Source: a bacterium
Lineage (GTDB): Bacteria; Electryoneota; Electryoneia; Electryoneales; Electryoneaceae
Length of the DNA stretch: 27,087 nucleotides
Assembly: GCA_028278125.1 (NCBI GenBank)
Contig: JANQEY010000007.1
Location: forward strand, 1 to 27,087
Direction: 5' to 3'
Below, in pieces: positions 16,561 through 25,598 of the stretch. A program made the translations under genes and the position numbers. The number at the start of each line of letters is the position of its first letter. Position 1 is the stretch's first letter. The notes beneath the pieces were generated by a model. That model made no database searches. It was not told the origin of the DNA and worked only from the letters and a program-made list of their open reading frames with translations.

Positions 16561-17484
16561 ATGGACAACAATCCTCGAAAAGCAATCGTCATTGTCGGCC
16601 CAACGGCATCCGGTAAAACTTCCATCGCGGTAAATCTCGCAAAACAAATTGATGGTGAGGTTGTTTCTGCTGACAGCCGGCAGGTATACCGTTATATGGA
16701 CATTGGAACTGCCAAACCTGCCGCCGAAGAGATGGACGGTATCCCGCATTACGGTTTTGATATTGTTGATCCGGACGAATGGTACAGCGCTGGACGATTC
16801 GCTAACGAGGCCCGTGAATGGATTGCCGATATCTTTGACAGGGATAAAACACCAATCATCGCTGGAGGAAGCGGGCTATATATCCAGGCACTTGTTGATG
16901 GATTCTTTGAAGGTGATATCAAAGATCCCGATGTCAGGGAGAATCTCGAACACCGTTTGGAAAAAGAAGGCCTCACGGCTCTTTACGATGAACTCAAAAA
17001 GATTGATCCGGCATATTCAGAAAAAACTCTCCCCAATGACCGCCAGAGAATCCTGAGAGCACTGGAAGTATCAACTGTTGCCGGAGTTCCCTTCAGCCAG
17101 TTTCATGAACGAAAACACAATAAAGCCAAGTTTGAAACCACCTGGTTCGGACTGGAATGGTCACGTGAGATTTTATACGAGAGAATTAATCAACGTGTTG
17201 ATATTATGCTCAACCACGGGCTGCTTGCGGAGGTAAAAGACCTGTTGGACAGGGGTTACCGCGACACAAACGCTCTTAAAAGTGTGGGGTATGAAGAGAT
17301 TATTTCTTTCCTCGATGGTAATCTCACCAGCATTGAAGAAGCTTCCGACCTGGTAAAACAGAACACCCGCCATTACGCAAAAAGACAGTGGACATGGTTC
17401 AGACGGGATCAAAGGATTAACTGGATTGATTGCGAATCATTGAATCTGCTGCAGGTAACTGATATAATGATTAAGCACATGTAA
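16561..17484 (+). CDS. miaA: tRNA dimethylallyltransferase
   Basis: MiaA transfers a dimethylallyl group to N6 of A37 in tRNAs that read codons beginning with U. The 307-residue protein has the P-loop GPTASGKT (13-20), SADSRQVYRYMDIGTAKP, PIIAGGSGLYI, the tRNA-contact and catalytic region ending VAGVPFSQFH, and the C-terminal NTRHYAKRQWTWFR signature. A TTG nine bases upstream (16552) is in frame. I prefer the ATG at 16561 because the P-loop then falls at the usual distance from the N-terminus; neither has an SD. The start lies immediately after an intrinsic terminator, so expression may rely on readthrough. No hfq gene follows. Confidence 0.96.
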   Translation: MDNNPRKAIVIVGPTASGKTSIAVNLAKQIDGEVVSADSRQVYRYMDIGTAKPAAEEMDGIPHYGFDIVDPDEWYSAGRFANEAREWIADIFDRDKTPIIAGGSGLYIQALVDGFFEGDIKDPDVRENLEHRLEKEGLTALYDELKKIDPAYSEKTLPNDRQRILRALEVSTVAGVPFSQFHERKHNKAKFETTWFGLEWSREILYERINQRVDIMLNHGLLAEVKDLLDRGYRDTNALKSVGYEEIISFLDGNLTSIEEASDLVKQNTRHYAKRQWTWFRRDQRINWIDCESLNLLQVTDIMIKHM

Positions 17485-17572
17485 AAAATCCGAAGATTAG
17501 ATGTCAACTATTTTATTTTAATTAATTTATTAGTATATTTTATTCTACTCACAAATACTGGTGAGGAATAAA

Positions 17573-19966
17573 ATGGGCCGCAGAATTAGAAGTATTTTAC
17601 TTACCGCCATAGCCTTCCAGGTATCGATGAGTTACACTTTGGGTGAGCTCCGTTTCAGGGAACAGGTTGTCATTGATAATCTGCCCTGGTTACGTAGCGA
17701 AGGTATTGTCGATTTAGATGGTGACGGTGACCTTGATTATGTCGGTTTTGACAGGGATGATGGTGTTTTGGTTTACCTGAACGATGGAGAAGAATTTCCA
17801 ACTTTCTCTGAATTGGAATTAACCGGGAATGATTTAGAAAATGGAATAACGGGTGATGTTTTAGCTGCTGACTTTGATCTCGATGGAGACTATGATATAG
17901 TCGCCTCTATGGATATCAGCCCTGATCCAGCCGAAGTTGTTTTCAGATTTCTTGCCAATGATGGGAGCCAAAACCCTTTATTCACTACTTATTATGTTGA
18001 TGTAAATGAATATATCCGCATGTATAACATGAATATAGCCGATCTAGATGGTGATAATGATATCGATATTTTTTATGACAGGTACTCGAATAATTTTTAC
18101 TGGTATGAAAATGCAGGGGACAGCCTGGTAGAACATTATTCTGGTAATAACTCCAATATTTTTCGGAATGGAAGATCTGAAATATTTGACTTTGATCAGG
18201 ATGGTGACTTGGATGTATTTAGCCCATTGCACGATGAAGATGCAGCATTCTTTATGCAAAGAAACGATGGAGATCAGGAACTAAGTTTTACCGAAAGTTT
18301 TTTAATCGATGATTATAGCTATGGTCATTGTATAAAATTTTCTGACCTGGATGATGATGGAGATTATGATTTTATTGGTAGTGTAAAAAACAACAATGAA
18401 AATATCCATCATATTTCATGGTGGGAAAATACAGACATAGAAAATCTTGAATTTACAGAACATTTAATTAAAGAGTTTTCGCAATGGAGAAAAGCTACCG
18501 ATTTCGAGTTTTGTGATATTAACCAGGATGGGCTTATTGATTTTCTTGCAATGGTTAATCGCACTCAGTTCCGAAATCATATTGAAGAAACTATTAGAAT
18601 ATATATAAATGAGGGAAATGTTGAATTTTCTGAGTATATTCTAACAGTTGACAATGGTATTCCGGAACTTATCCATTTTGCCGATATCAATGGTGATGAG
18701 ACAGGCGATATAATCACTTCATTGTCCGGTAGAATTTCCTGGTGGGAGATGTATGAAACAGTTCCACCGGATTCATTCTCGTTGATTTCACCACCGGATG
18801 ACACTCTGTATTACTTCGAGGATTTTTCCTTTACCTGGCAGCGATCGTTTAATCCCGATCCGGAAGCTGTTATCAATTATGTCCTCTATTTAGCTGAAGA
18901 TTCTCTCAGCCTTCCTGACAACCCCGTGGCCGAGACAACTGATACAACTGTCACAATCAATATTGATGAATCTGGAACATACTTTTGGACTGTCACAGCA
19001 TCAGTTATAGATATTGAGCTGACTCGTGCCAATGAAATCTGGTCTTTTAATGCACATGTTTGTAGCCCCCCTGAACCATTCGATTTGATATATCCTGATC
19101 ATAATCATATTTCACACTCGTTTGATGTAGACCTTGAATGGGAAAGTTCCACAGATACTGACGAAGGCAATGAAATAACTTACGAAGTATATATATCAGA
19201 CACTTATGATGGAGTAGAAACAGCACTCTTTACCATCACAAACCTGACTTCTGCTATGTTTACAATTGATATTGTGGAATCATATTGGTGGTCAGTAAAA
19301 GCTCTTGATGGTAATAGCCATGGAAGGTGGGCTAACCAGACTAACAGATTTTTTATTGAAGATATTCCACCTGAACCATTCAATTTACTATTTCCAGATG
19401 ATGGATACATTTCAGAGTTAGAGAATGTAAATTTGACCTGGGAGAGTACAATCGATCCAGATGAAGGAGACGACATTATCTATGAAGTTTATTGTTCACA
19501 AAGTCTTGAAGAAGTAGAAACCAGTCTATTTTTAACTACTCCACTTATAACAGCAATCTTCACCGGCGAATCGGAGAATGACTACTGGTGGACAGTTAAG
19601 GCTATTGATGGCAATAGTCCTGGAACATGGGCCAGCCAAGTCTATATGTTTTCGATCAGTGAGACAGCTGTAGATTATCAAAACGACAACCAAATCCCCA
19701 CAGAATTTCAAATCGATTCAATATTCCCCAATCCATTCAACAACCTGGCAACAATCCGTGTTGGTTTACCCTCTCCGGGATATTTAGAAATCGACCTGTT
19801 TAACCTGCAGGGACAGGAGGTACTGAATCTTGCATCGGGTGATTTCGCGCCGGGATACCATGAATTCGCGCTTGATGGTTCTGTATTTCCGACAGGAATT
19901 TATTTCCTGCGCGCATTTGTGCCTGGAGAATTGAATGAGACGAGGAAGGTTTTATTACTTAAGTAA
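17573..19966 (+). CDS. Secreted FG-GAP/VCBS beta-propeller protein with type IX sorting domain
   Basis: This 797-residue exported protein has an N-terminal signal peptide (about 1-24, basic then ILLTAIAFQV). Seven calcium-binding VCBS/FG-GAP motifs of the DxDxDGDxD type follow at about 47, 100, 157, 206, 258, 315 and 371, as expected for a seven-bladed beta-propeller; the last two are degenerate (INQDGLID, INGDETGD). Three FN3/Ig-like domains come next (398-492, 499-597, 599-697), the last two being near-duplicates. A Por/type IX C-terminal sorting domain ends it (FPNPFNNLATIRV, then GIYFLRAF and KVLLLK). Similar proteins mediate adhesion or carry carbohydrate-binding modules; the target is unknown. 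The ATG at 17573 has GAGG six bases upstream and is preferred over an upstream GTG at 17561. The gene looks more AT-rich than its neighbours. Confidence 0.9.
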   Translation: MGRRIRSILLTAIAFQVSMSYTLGELRFREQVVIDNLPWLRSEGIVDLDGDGDLDYVGFDRDDGVLVYLNDGEEFPTFSELELTGNDLENGITGDVLAADFDLDGDYDIVASMDISPDPAEVVFRFLANDGSQNPLFTTYYVDVNEYIRMYNMNIADLDGDNDIDIFYDRYSNNFYWYENAGDSLVEHYSGNNSNIFRNGRSEIFDFDQDGDLDVFSPLHDEDAAFFMQRNDGDQELSFTESFLIDDYSYGHCIKFSDLDDDGDYDFIGSVKNNNENIHHISWWENTDIENLEFTEHLIKEFSQWRKATDFEFCDINQDGLIDFLAMVNRTQFRNHIEETIRIYINEGNVEFSEYILTVDNGIPELIHFADINGDETGDIITSLSGRISWWEMYETVPPDSFSLISPPDDTLYYFEDFSFTWQRSFNPDPEAVINYVLYLAEDSLSLPDNPVAETTDTTVTINIDESGTYFWTVTASVIDIELTRANEIWSFNAHVCSPPEPFDLIYPDHNHISHSFDVDLEWESSTDTDEGNEITYEVYISDTYDGVETALFTITNLTSAMFTIDIVESYWWSVKALDGNSHGRWANQTNRFFIEDIPPEPFNLLFPDDGYISELENVNLTWESTIDPDEGDDIIYEVYCSQSLEEVETSLFLTTPLITAIFTGESENDYWWTVKAIDGNSPGTWASQVYMFSISETAVDYQNDNQIPTEFQIDSIFPNPFNNLATIRVGLPSPGYLEIDLFNLQGQEVLNLASGDFAPGYHEFALDGSVFPTGIYFLRAFVPGELNETRKVLLLK

Positions 19967-20013
19967 GTCACTGATTGTAGAACCAAGAATATAAATTACC
20001 ACTCATAAACTAC

Positions 20014-20080
20014 CTGAGATTGCTTCGTCGCTTCCACCTTCGCTAAGCTACGGTGGACAAGTCGCTTCCTCGCAACGACA
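20014..20080. repeat. Palindromic intergenic repeat with an inserted module
   Basis: Outer parts at 20016-20035 and 20061-20080 look like the dispersed element of the GATTGCTTCGTCGC...CTCGCAACGAC type that I recall from intergenic DNA of many bacteria. Inside is a 25-base module (20036-20060) that together with its flank forms a TCCACC/GGTGGA stem. The 9-base GTCGCTTCC occurs on both sides of the module (20027-20035 and 20061-20069), like a target-site duplication. Only one copy is in the window, so the repeat status needs the rest of the genome. Confidence 0.55.
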
Positions 20081-20112
20081 CCATTTAGACAATTTGGGCA
20101 ATTTGATGACAT

Positions 20113-20144
20113 AAAAATCCCGATGGTTGCCATCGGGATTTTTT
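20113..20144. terminator. Bidirectional intrinsic terminator
   Basis: A 14-bp perfect stem (20113-20126 with 20130-20143) has a 3-base loop and A-rich/T-rich ends, giving a T-run on both strands. It can end the plus-strand sorting-domain gene and, from the other side, the minus-strand gap-pgk-tpiA-secG-tRNA-Leu unit. The tRNA 3' end is four bases away. Confidence 0.92.
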
Positions 20145-20146
20145 AG

Positions 20147-20231
20147 TGCCGGAGGCCGGACTCGAACCGGCACGCCCTTTCGGACACAGCGCCCTCAACA
20201 CTGCGTGTCTGCCTAATTCCACCACTCCGGC
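20147..20231 (-). tRNA. tRNA-Leu (anticodon GAG)
   Basis: Read on the minus strand, this 85-base class II tRNA has a perfect acceptor stem (20225-20231 with 20148-20154), discriminator A at 20147, and a long variable arm (TGTCCGAAAGGGCG region). Its T-arm carries GGTTCGAGTCC, and the anticodon stem is CAGTG/CGCTG around loop TTGAGGG. GAG at 34-36 reads CTC. CCA is not encoded. It lies 60 bases downstream of secG with no clear promoter of its own, so it is probably cotranscribed. In E. coli the secG neighbour leuU is also tRNA-Leu(GAG). Confidence 0.97.
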
Positions 20232-20291
20232 ATTTTTAAATGAGGGATTATTTGTAATTCTATAGAAAACCTTTGATACCTATAAAGCAGA

Positions 20292-20705
20292 TTATTCCGT
20301 ACCTGCAGGCTCTGCGTCAACTGGTGCGGTTTCCGCGCCGGCATCGCCCACAGGAATTTCACTGGTCCCGGGTTCACCAACCGGCAATGCTGATTCGTCA
20401 AAATCCTGGTTCAGGAATTCCAGCGGATACTCTTCCTGCATTGCTTCCTGGGTAACTGATGTTGCGGTTCCCATACCTTTGGAAAGAATTCCCAGCAAGA
20501 GGCAGACAACACCAAATCCGACTGCCAGGCCGATAGTAACTTTATGAAGTAATGTCGCTGCACCTCGTCCACCGAGAACTGCCTGGGAAGCTGCTCCACC
20601 GGCGATCCCGGCAAGCCCGCCACCCTTGGCACGTTGCATTAAAATTGCAATCACCAGCAGGATGCAGATCAAAACATGAATGACGATAAAGAATCCGTAC
20701 AACAT
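20292..20705 (-). CDS. secG: Protein translocase subunit SecG
   Basis: SecG is the small membrane subunit of the SecYEG channel and aids SecA-driven export. The 137-residue product has two transmembrane helices (about 2-23 and 53-74) separated by the family loop MQRAKGGGLAGIAGG...GGRGAATLLHK. The tail is long and rich in Glu, Asp, Pro and Gly, longer than in E. coli SecG but common in FCB-group proteins. I chose the ATG at 20705 because the helix starts there. A longer reading from a TTG at 20741 adds 12 residues without support. It follows tpiA and precedes tRNA-Leu, the widely conserved tpiA-secG-tRNA-Leu order. Confidence 0.95.
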   Translation of the reverse strand: MLYGFFIVIHVLICILLVIAILMQRAKGGGLAGIAGGAASQAVLGGRGAATLLHKVTIGLAVGFGVVCLLLGILSKGMGTATSVTQEAMQEEYPLEFLNQDFDESALPVGEPGTSEIPVGDAGAETAPVDAEPAGTE

Positions 20706-20790
20706 TTTTATTTCCCATGGAATATTTTCACAAGCCAACAAATATATTAGAGACTTTACTTAGCTGCAAGCTGTATTTTATTAACTGCCT

Positions 20791-21543
20791 CTAACGAGCT
20801 GCCTCTATAATTTTAGCAAATTCATCGGCTTTCAGGCTGGCACCACCAATCAGGCCACCGTCGATGTCTTCCTGCGAGAACAATTCGGAAGCATTCGATC
20901 CTTTAACTGAACCTCCGTAAAGGATTACCATCCCGTTAGCGACCTTATCCGAATATTTTTCTCTCAGCCAGGCACGAATTAACGCATGAACATCCTCAGC
21001 CATCGCCGGTGTAGCTGTCTGTCCTGTACCGATCGCCCAGACGGGTTCGTAAGCCAGGACCAGTTTTTCTACATCTTTAGCTTTGAATTTCGCCAAAGCC
21101 CCGCTGATTTGCCGTTCGATAACCGCTTCAGTCTGCCCCTCTTCACGTTCATCGAGAGTTTCACCGACACAGACAACGGGAGTTAAACCCACTTCCAGCG
21201 CTTTGGCTGTTTTACGCTGAACACTGGCGTCAGTTTCTCCAAAATACTGTCGGCGTTCGCTATGCCCGATTATCACGTGTGAACATCCGGCATCCACAAT
21301 CATATCAGCTGATATTTCCCCGGTAAACGCACCCTTTGATTCCCAGAACAGGTTCTGGGCACCAAGTTTTACCCTTGAATCTTTTACAATATCATGGACA
21401 TGACAGATCAAGGTATATGAAGGACAAAGCAACACATCCGGACCCTCTTCACCTGCTAATTTTACAACTGCTTTGGCAAGTTTTGTTGCTTCGTCTATAC
21501 TCAAATTCATTTTCCAGTTGCCTGCAACCAGATTTTTCCTCAT
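20791..21543 (-). CDS. tpiA: Triosephosphate isomerase
   Basis: TpiA interconverts dihydroxyacetone phosphate and glyceraldehyde 3-phosphate in glycolysis and gluconeogenesis. The 250-residue TIM barrel has GNWKMN with Lys11, IIGHSERR with the electrophile His94, AYEPVWAIGTG with the catalytic base Glu166, and the phosphate-binding YGGSVKGSN and GLIGGASL near the C-terminus. The ATG has GGGGGA about six to eight bases upstream. It follows pgk after 28 bases, so the three glycolytic genes are very likely one transcript. Confidence 0.98.
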   Translation of the reverse strand: MRKNLVAGNWKMNLSIDEATKLAKAVVKLAGEEGPDVLLCPSYTLICHVHDIVKDSRVKLGAQNLFWESKGAFTGEISADMIVDAGCSHVIIGHSERRQYFGETDASVQRKTAKALEVGLTPVVCVGETLDEREEGQTEAVIERQISGALAKFKAKDVEKLVLAYEPVWAIGTGQTATPAMAEDVHALIRAWLREKYSDKVANGMVILYGGSVKGSNASELFSQEDIDGGLIGGASLKADEFAKIIEAAR

Positions 21544-21571
21544 GAGGTTTCCCCCGCTTTTGTGTTAAAAC

Positions 21572-22771
21572 TTATTTATCGGATAAAGCCGCCACACCCG
21601 GCAGCACTTTCCCTTCCAGGAATTCCAGGGATGCCCCGCCACCTGTAGAAACATGCGCTACTTTATCTTTTAATCCGAATTTTCTTAGTGCTGATGCGCT
21701 ATCCCCGCCACCAACAACTGTAACCGCTCCCTGCCCGCTAGCATGAACCAGGGCCTCTGAGACCGCACGTGTTCCCACCTGGAACGGGGTCATTTCAAAC
21801 ACCCCCATAGGCCCATTCCAGACAATTGTCCCTGCTCCGTTCAAAGCGTCGGCATAAGCCTTGACAGTTTCAGGGCCAATATCCAGTCCGCGCCAGCCCG
21901 GTTCCACTTCTCCCCGTTTAACAACTTTGGTCGCCGCGCTTTCATCAAACTTGTCCGCGGCAATATAATCCACTGGCAGCATCACCTTGGCAACGGCACT
22001 GTTAAATTTACCAATTAATTCACGTGCCATGTCGATACGGTCTTCTTCAACCAGGGAATCACCAACCTGGAGTCCTTCCGCCGCGTCAAAGGTAAATGTC
22101 ATCGCTCCGCCAAGGAGTATGCCGTCTACTTTATTCAGAAGGTTTTCAATAACATCTATTTTACCGCTTATTTTCGCACCACCCAGTACCGCCCAGAATG
22201 GACGTTTCGGATCTTCGAGCGCTTTACCCAGGTAATCCAGTTCTTTTTTCATCAGGTACCCGGCGACAGCTGTTTCAAAATGGCGCGCTACTCCTTCAGT
22301 GCTGGCATGCGCACGGTGCGCTGTACCAAAGGCATCGTTGACGTAAAAATCGCCCTGCCGTGAGATTGCCTCGGCAAAATCCGGATCGTTATCTGTCTCA
22401 GCCTTATGGAATCGAACGTTTTCCAGCAGCAACGCCTGGCCTTCATTCAGGCTTTCCACCTCGAGGGCAACTTCAGGACCGATTGTATCGGGGGCAAGCC
22501 TGACCTCCTGGTCCAGCAATTCGGTTAGCTTTTTCGCTACGGGAGCGAGGCTGAATTCTCGTTTTGGTTCACCCTTGGGACGCCCCAGGTGGCTCATCAG
22601 CACAAGCCTGCCGCCATCACCCAACACTTTCTTTATCGAGGGCAGAGCAGCGACAATCCGTGTATCGTCTGCGACTTCCATGGTTTCTGTCAAGGGAACG
22701 TTAAAATCCACCCTCATCAGCACCCGTTTACCACGGACGTCAATATCATCGAGAGTTTTTTTATTAAACAC
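21572..22771 (-). CDS. pgk: Phosphoglycerate kinase
   Basis: Pgk transfers the acyl phosphate of 1,3-bisphosphoglycerate to ADP, making ATP. The 399-residue monomeric enzyme shows [31 protein letters not shown], the hinge region [18 protein letters not shown], and the nucleotide-site [15 protein letters not shown] with STGGGASLE. The start codon is GTG, with AGGAGA seven bases upstream. The 139 bases between gap and pgk contain three inverted repeats, one ending next to the pgk SD. Expression may therefore be adjusted separately from gap. Confidence 0.98.
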   Translation of the reverse strand: MFNKKTLDDIDVRGKRVLMRVDFNVPLTETMEVADDTRIVAALPSIKKVLGDGGRLVLMSHLGRPKGEPKREFSLAPVAKKLTELLDQEVRLAPDTIGPEVALEVESLNEGQALLLENVRFHKAETDNDPDFAEAISRQGDFYVNDAFGTAHRAHASTEGVARHFETAVAGYLMKKELDYLGKALEDPKRPFWAVLGGAKISGKIDVIENLLNKVDGILLGGAMTFTFDAAEGLQVGDSLVEEDRIDMARELIGKFNSAVAKVMLPVDYIAADKFDESAATKVVKRGEVEPGWRGLDIGPETVKAYADALNGAGTIVWNGPMGVFEMTPFQVGTRAVSEALVHASGQGAVTVVGGGDSASALRKFGLKDKVAHVSTGGGASLEFLEGKVLPGVAALSDK

Positions 22772-22786
22772 AATTATTCTCCTGTT

Positions 22787-22812
22787 GTTTTAATTCTTTT
22801 CGAAATTAAAAC
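22787..22812 (-). promoter_or_regulatory. Hairpin abutting the pgk ribosome-binding site
   Basis: A 9-bp perfect AT-rich stem (22787-22795 with 22804-22812) and an 8-base loop end four bases before the pgk SD (22778-22783) on the minus-strand mRNA. It could mark a processed 5' end or affect pgk translation. This is inference from position. Confidence 0.4.
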
Positions 22813-22859
22813 TCCAAGATTCCTTGTACCCGTAAGTACAGGTCTATTGTTAACATGCT

Positions 22860-22883
22860 TTGGCGGGCAAAATTGCCCGCCAA
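22860..22883 (-). repeat. GC-rich palindrome after gap
   Basis: An 11-bp perfect palindrome (22860-22870 with 22873-22883) around a 2-base centre lies 28 bases past the gap stop. No T-run follows on either strand, so it is not a canonical terminator. A 3' stability element or processing site for the gap message fits its position. A smaller imperfect stem lies at 22822-22842. Confidence 0.45.
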
Positions 22884-22910
22884 TTATGATAGAGTATAAA
22901 TAAATTACGG

Positions 22911-23918
<1,008 letters not shown>

Positions 23919-24055
23919 CTATTGAGTTAAAAGAATGTTTGAGAAATGTACACGATAGGAACCTTAATTGGAACTCTTAGGAAGATAGAGCTCAGAGTTT
24001 CAACCGGTTTCCGCTCGTGGAGCTTAGTTGATTATGCAGCAGAAGTTAGGGAGCC

Positions 24056-24083
24056 TTGACATTTTTGGCAAGAACAATATTTT
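24056..24083 (+). promoter_or_regulatory. Candidate promoter of the SGNH hydrolase gene
   Basis: A perfect TTGACA (24056-24061) is followed 16 bases later by TATTTT (24078-24083). A separate TATAAT at 24123-24128 has no good -35. Either could drive the plus-strand gene starting at 24202. The rest of the 292-base gap between gap and this gene shows no gene or repeat. Confidence 0.45.
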
Positions 24084-24201
24084 GCTCTGAAAGACATGGA
24101 GTTTTCTACACAACTGTTGTTGTATAATTCAAAAATTGAAACAATTCCACTTGTAGCCTCTGTTCACTCAGCCATAGATTAAAGTCAGAGGAGTTAAGAA
24201 C

Positions 24202-25509
24202 ATGGCTGAGAATCAAAAGGATCGTGGAAAGCTTACCTCTATATTTCTCTTGAAGATCTCTGCCCTCCTTTTTCTCCTGGCCGCAATAATGGCTAATGAA
24301 CTTGTATCATCCCTGTTTTACCCCGAGCAGGGCCTGCAGAAACTCACCATCACAAAAATCCGCAATACACAGCTCACGTTCCTGATAATCTCAATCCTGA
24401 TTTTCCTTTTCACCGTTTTCTGCCGGAACAGAAAATGTTTGCAGGTGACAATAAATAAAATTCAGGAAATCCTCCGTTTATCAGTTTCTATAAACATCGT
24501 ACTGATTTTTACTATGCTAATAACGCCTGTAATTATTGTAGAAATGGTACTTCGTTCCCACCTGGTATTTACCACCGTCTACCTACCCGATCCGGAGTTG
24601 GGTTGGCGGATGCGTCCCAATGTGGAAGATCATTGGGAAGGAGTTGTGATCAAAACAAACAGCAAAGGTTTGAGAGGACCTGAAATCTCCTATGAACGTT
24701 CTGCGAATGTCTTCCGTATCCTGCATTTAGGTGACTCAATACCTTTCGGATACAAGCTGACCAATATCGAGGATGCTTTCTCTTTCTTAACCGAACAGAA
24801 ACTGAAGGAGCAAACCGGGAGTAACCTTGAAACAGTTAACGCTGCTGTCGCAGGTTATTCACCCTGGCAGGAAAAACTGTTCCTGGAGAGAGAAGCGATA
24901 AAATACCGTCCCGATCTAATCATCCTGAATATTTCCCTCAACGACCTGACCGACAAATTCCATATGATGGGACGATATAACCCGGATAAAACATCCGATT
25001 TCGAAGGAATAATCCCAACGTTTGCAAGGAGAATGGCAAGAAAGAGTGGGATACTTTATTACGCTACAGTCCTTTCCAACCGTGGAAAGTTCGTCCTCAA
25101 TACAGAAGCCGCATCAATGGAAAGAAAAGGGTACGCAGAGAGATTGATGAATGACCAGCTCGACCACCGGGTCAGGGAAATCTGGGAAATGACATTTAAC
25201 AACCTGGTTGGGATTTTCGAATTTTGTCGAACAGAGAATGTACTTGTCGTAATGGTGATCTTTCCCTTTGACTACCAGTTGACAGGTCAGATAGAAAGCA
25301 GGCAGCCTCAGACTGGAATCATCCGCCTTGCAAACCAACACAATGTTCCTGTCCTCGACCTGCTGCCACAACTGAGGGAGATGACGGAAGAGAACAAGCT
25401 TGAAATTAGGGACGTTTATATGGATGTTTCCCATCCTACCCAACTTGGACACAAAATGGTTGCTGATATACTTGTCGATTTCCTCGTGACAAACGGAATT
25501 GTTGACTAG
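24202..25509 (+). CDS. Membrane-anchored SGNH/GDSL hydrolase
   Basis: This 435-residue protein has three predicted N-terminal transmembrane helices (about 12-30, 57-74 and 94-116) followed by an SGNH-hydrolase domain. LGDSIPFG carries the nucleophile Ser179, the AAVAGYSPW glycine is Gly218, ISLND carries Asn247, and DVSHPTQLGH supplies Asp408 and His411. All four blocks are intact, so it should be an active esterase or acyltransferase-like enzyme. Such membrane-linked SGNH proteins often modify cell-surface glycans, but the substrate here is unknown. The odd helix number would place the catalytic domain outside the cytoplasm if the N-terminus is inside. The ATG has GAGGAG eight bases upstream. 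It stands alone between the glycolytic operon and the glycosylase gene. Confidence 0.85.
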   Translation: MAENQKDRGKLTSIFLLKISALLFLLAAIMANELVSSLFYPEQGLQKLTITKIRNTQLTFLIISILIFLFTVFCRNRKCLQVTINKIQEILRLSVSINIVLIFTMLITPVIIVEMVLRSHLVFTTVYLPDPELGWRMRPNVEDHWEGVVIKTNSKGLRGPEISYERSANVFRILHLGDSIPFGYKLTNIEDAFSFLTEQKLKEQTGSNLETVNAAVAGYSPWQEKLFLEREAIKYRPDLIILNISLNDLTDKFHMMGRYNPDKTSDFEGIIPTFARRMARKSGILYYATVLSNRGKFVLNTEAASMERKGYAERLMNDQLDHRVREIWEMTFNNLVGIFEFCRTENVLVVMVIFPFDYQLTGQIESRQPQTGIIRLANQHNVPVLDLLPQLREMTEENKLEIRDVYMDVSHPTQLGHKMVADILVDFLVTNGIVD

Positions 25510-25598
25510 AATTCTATTTAATTATCTCTCTCAAGCTATAATACACCATGAATTCATATTATTTTACTTGACACATGCAAGACTGAAACGGTTTTCCG

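Noticed and set aside
20705..20741. Longer SecG start at a TTG (20741)
   Set aside because: The extra 12 residues precede the first transmembrane helix without family support, and no SD precedes the TTG.
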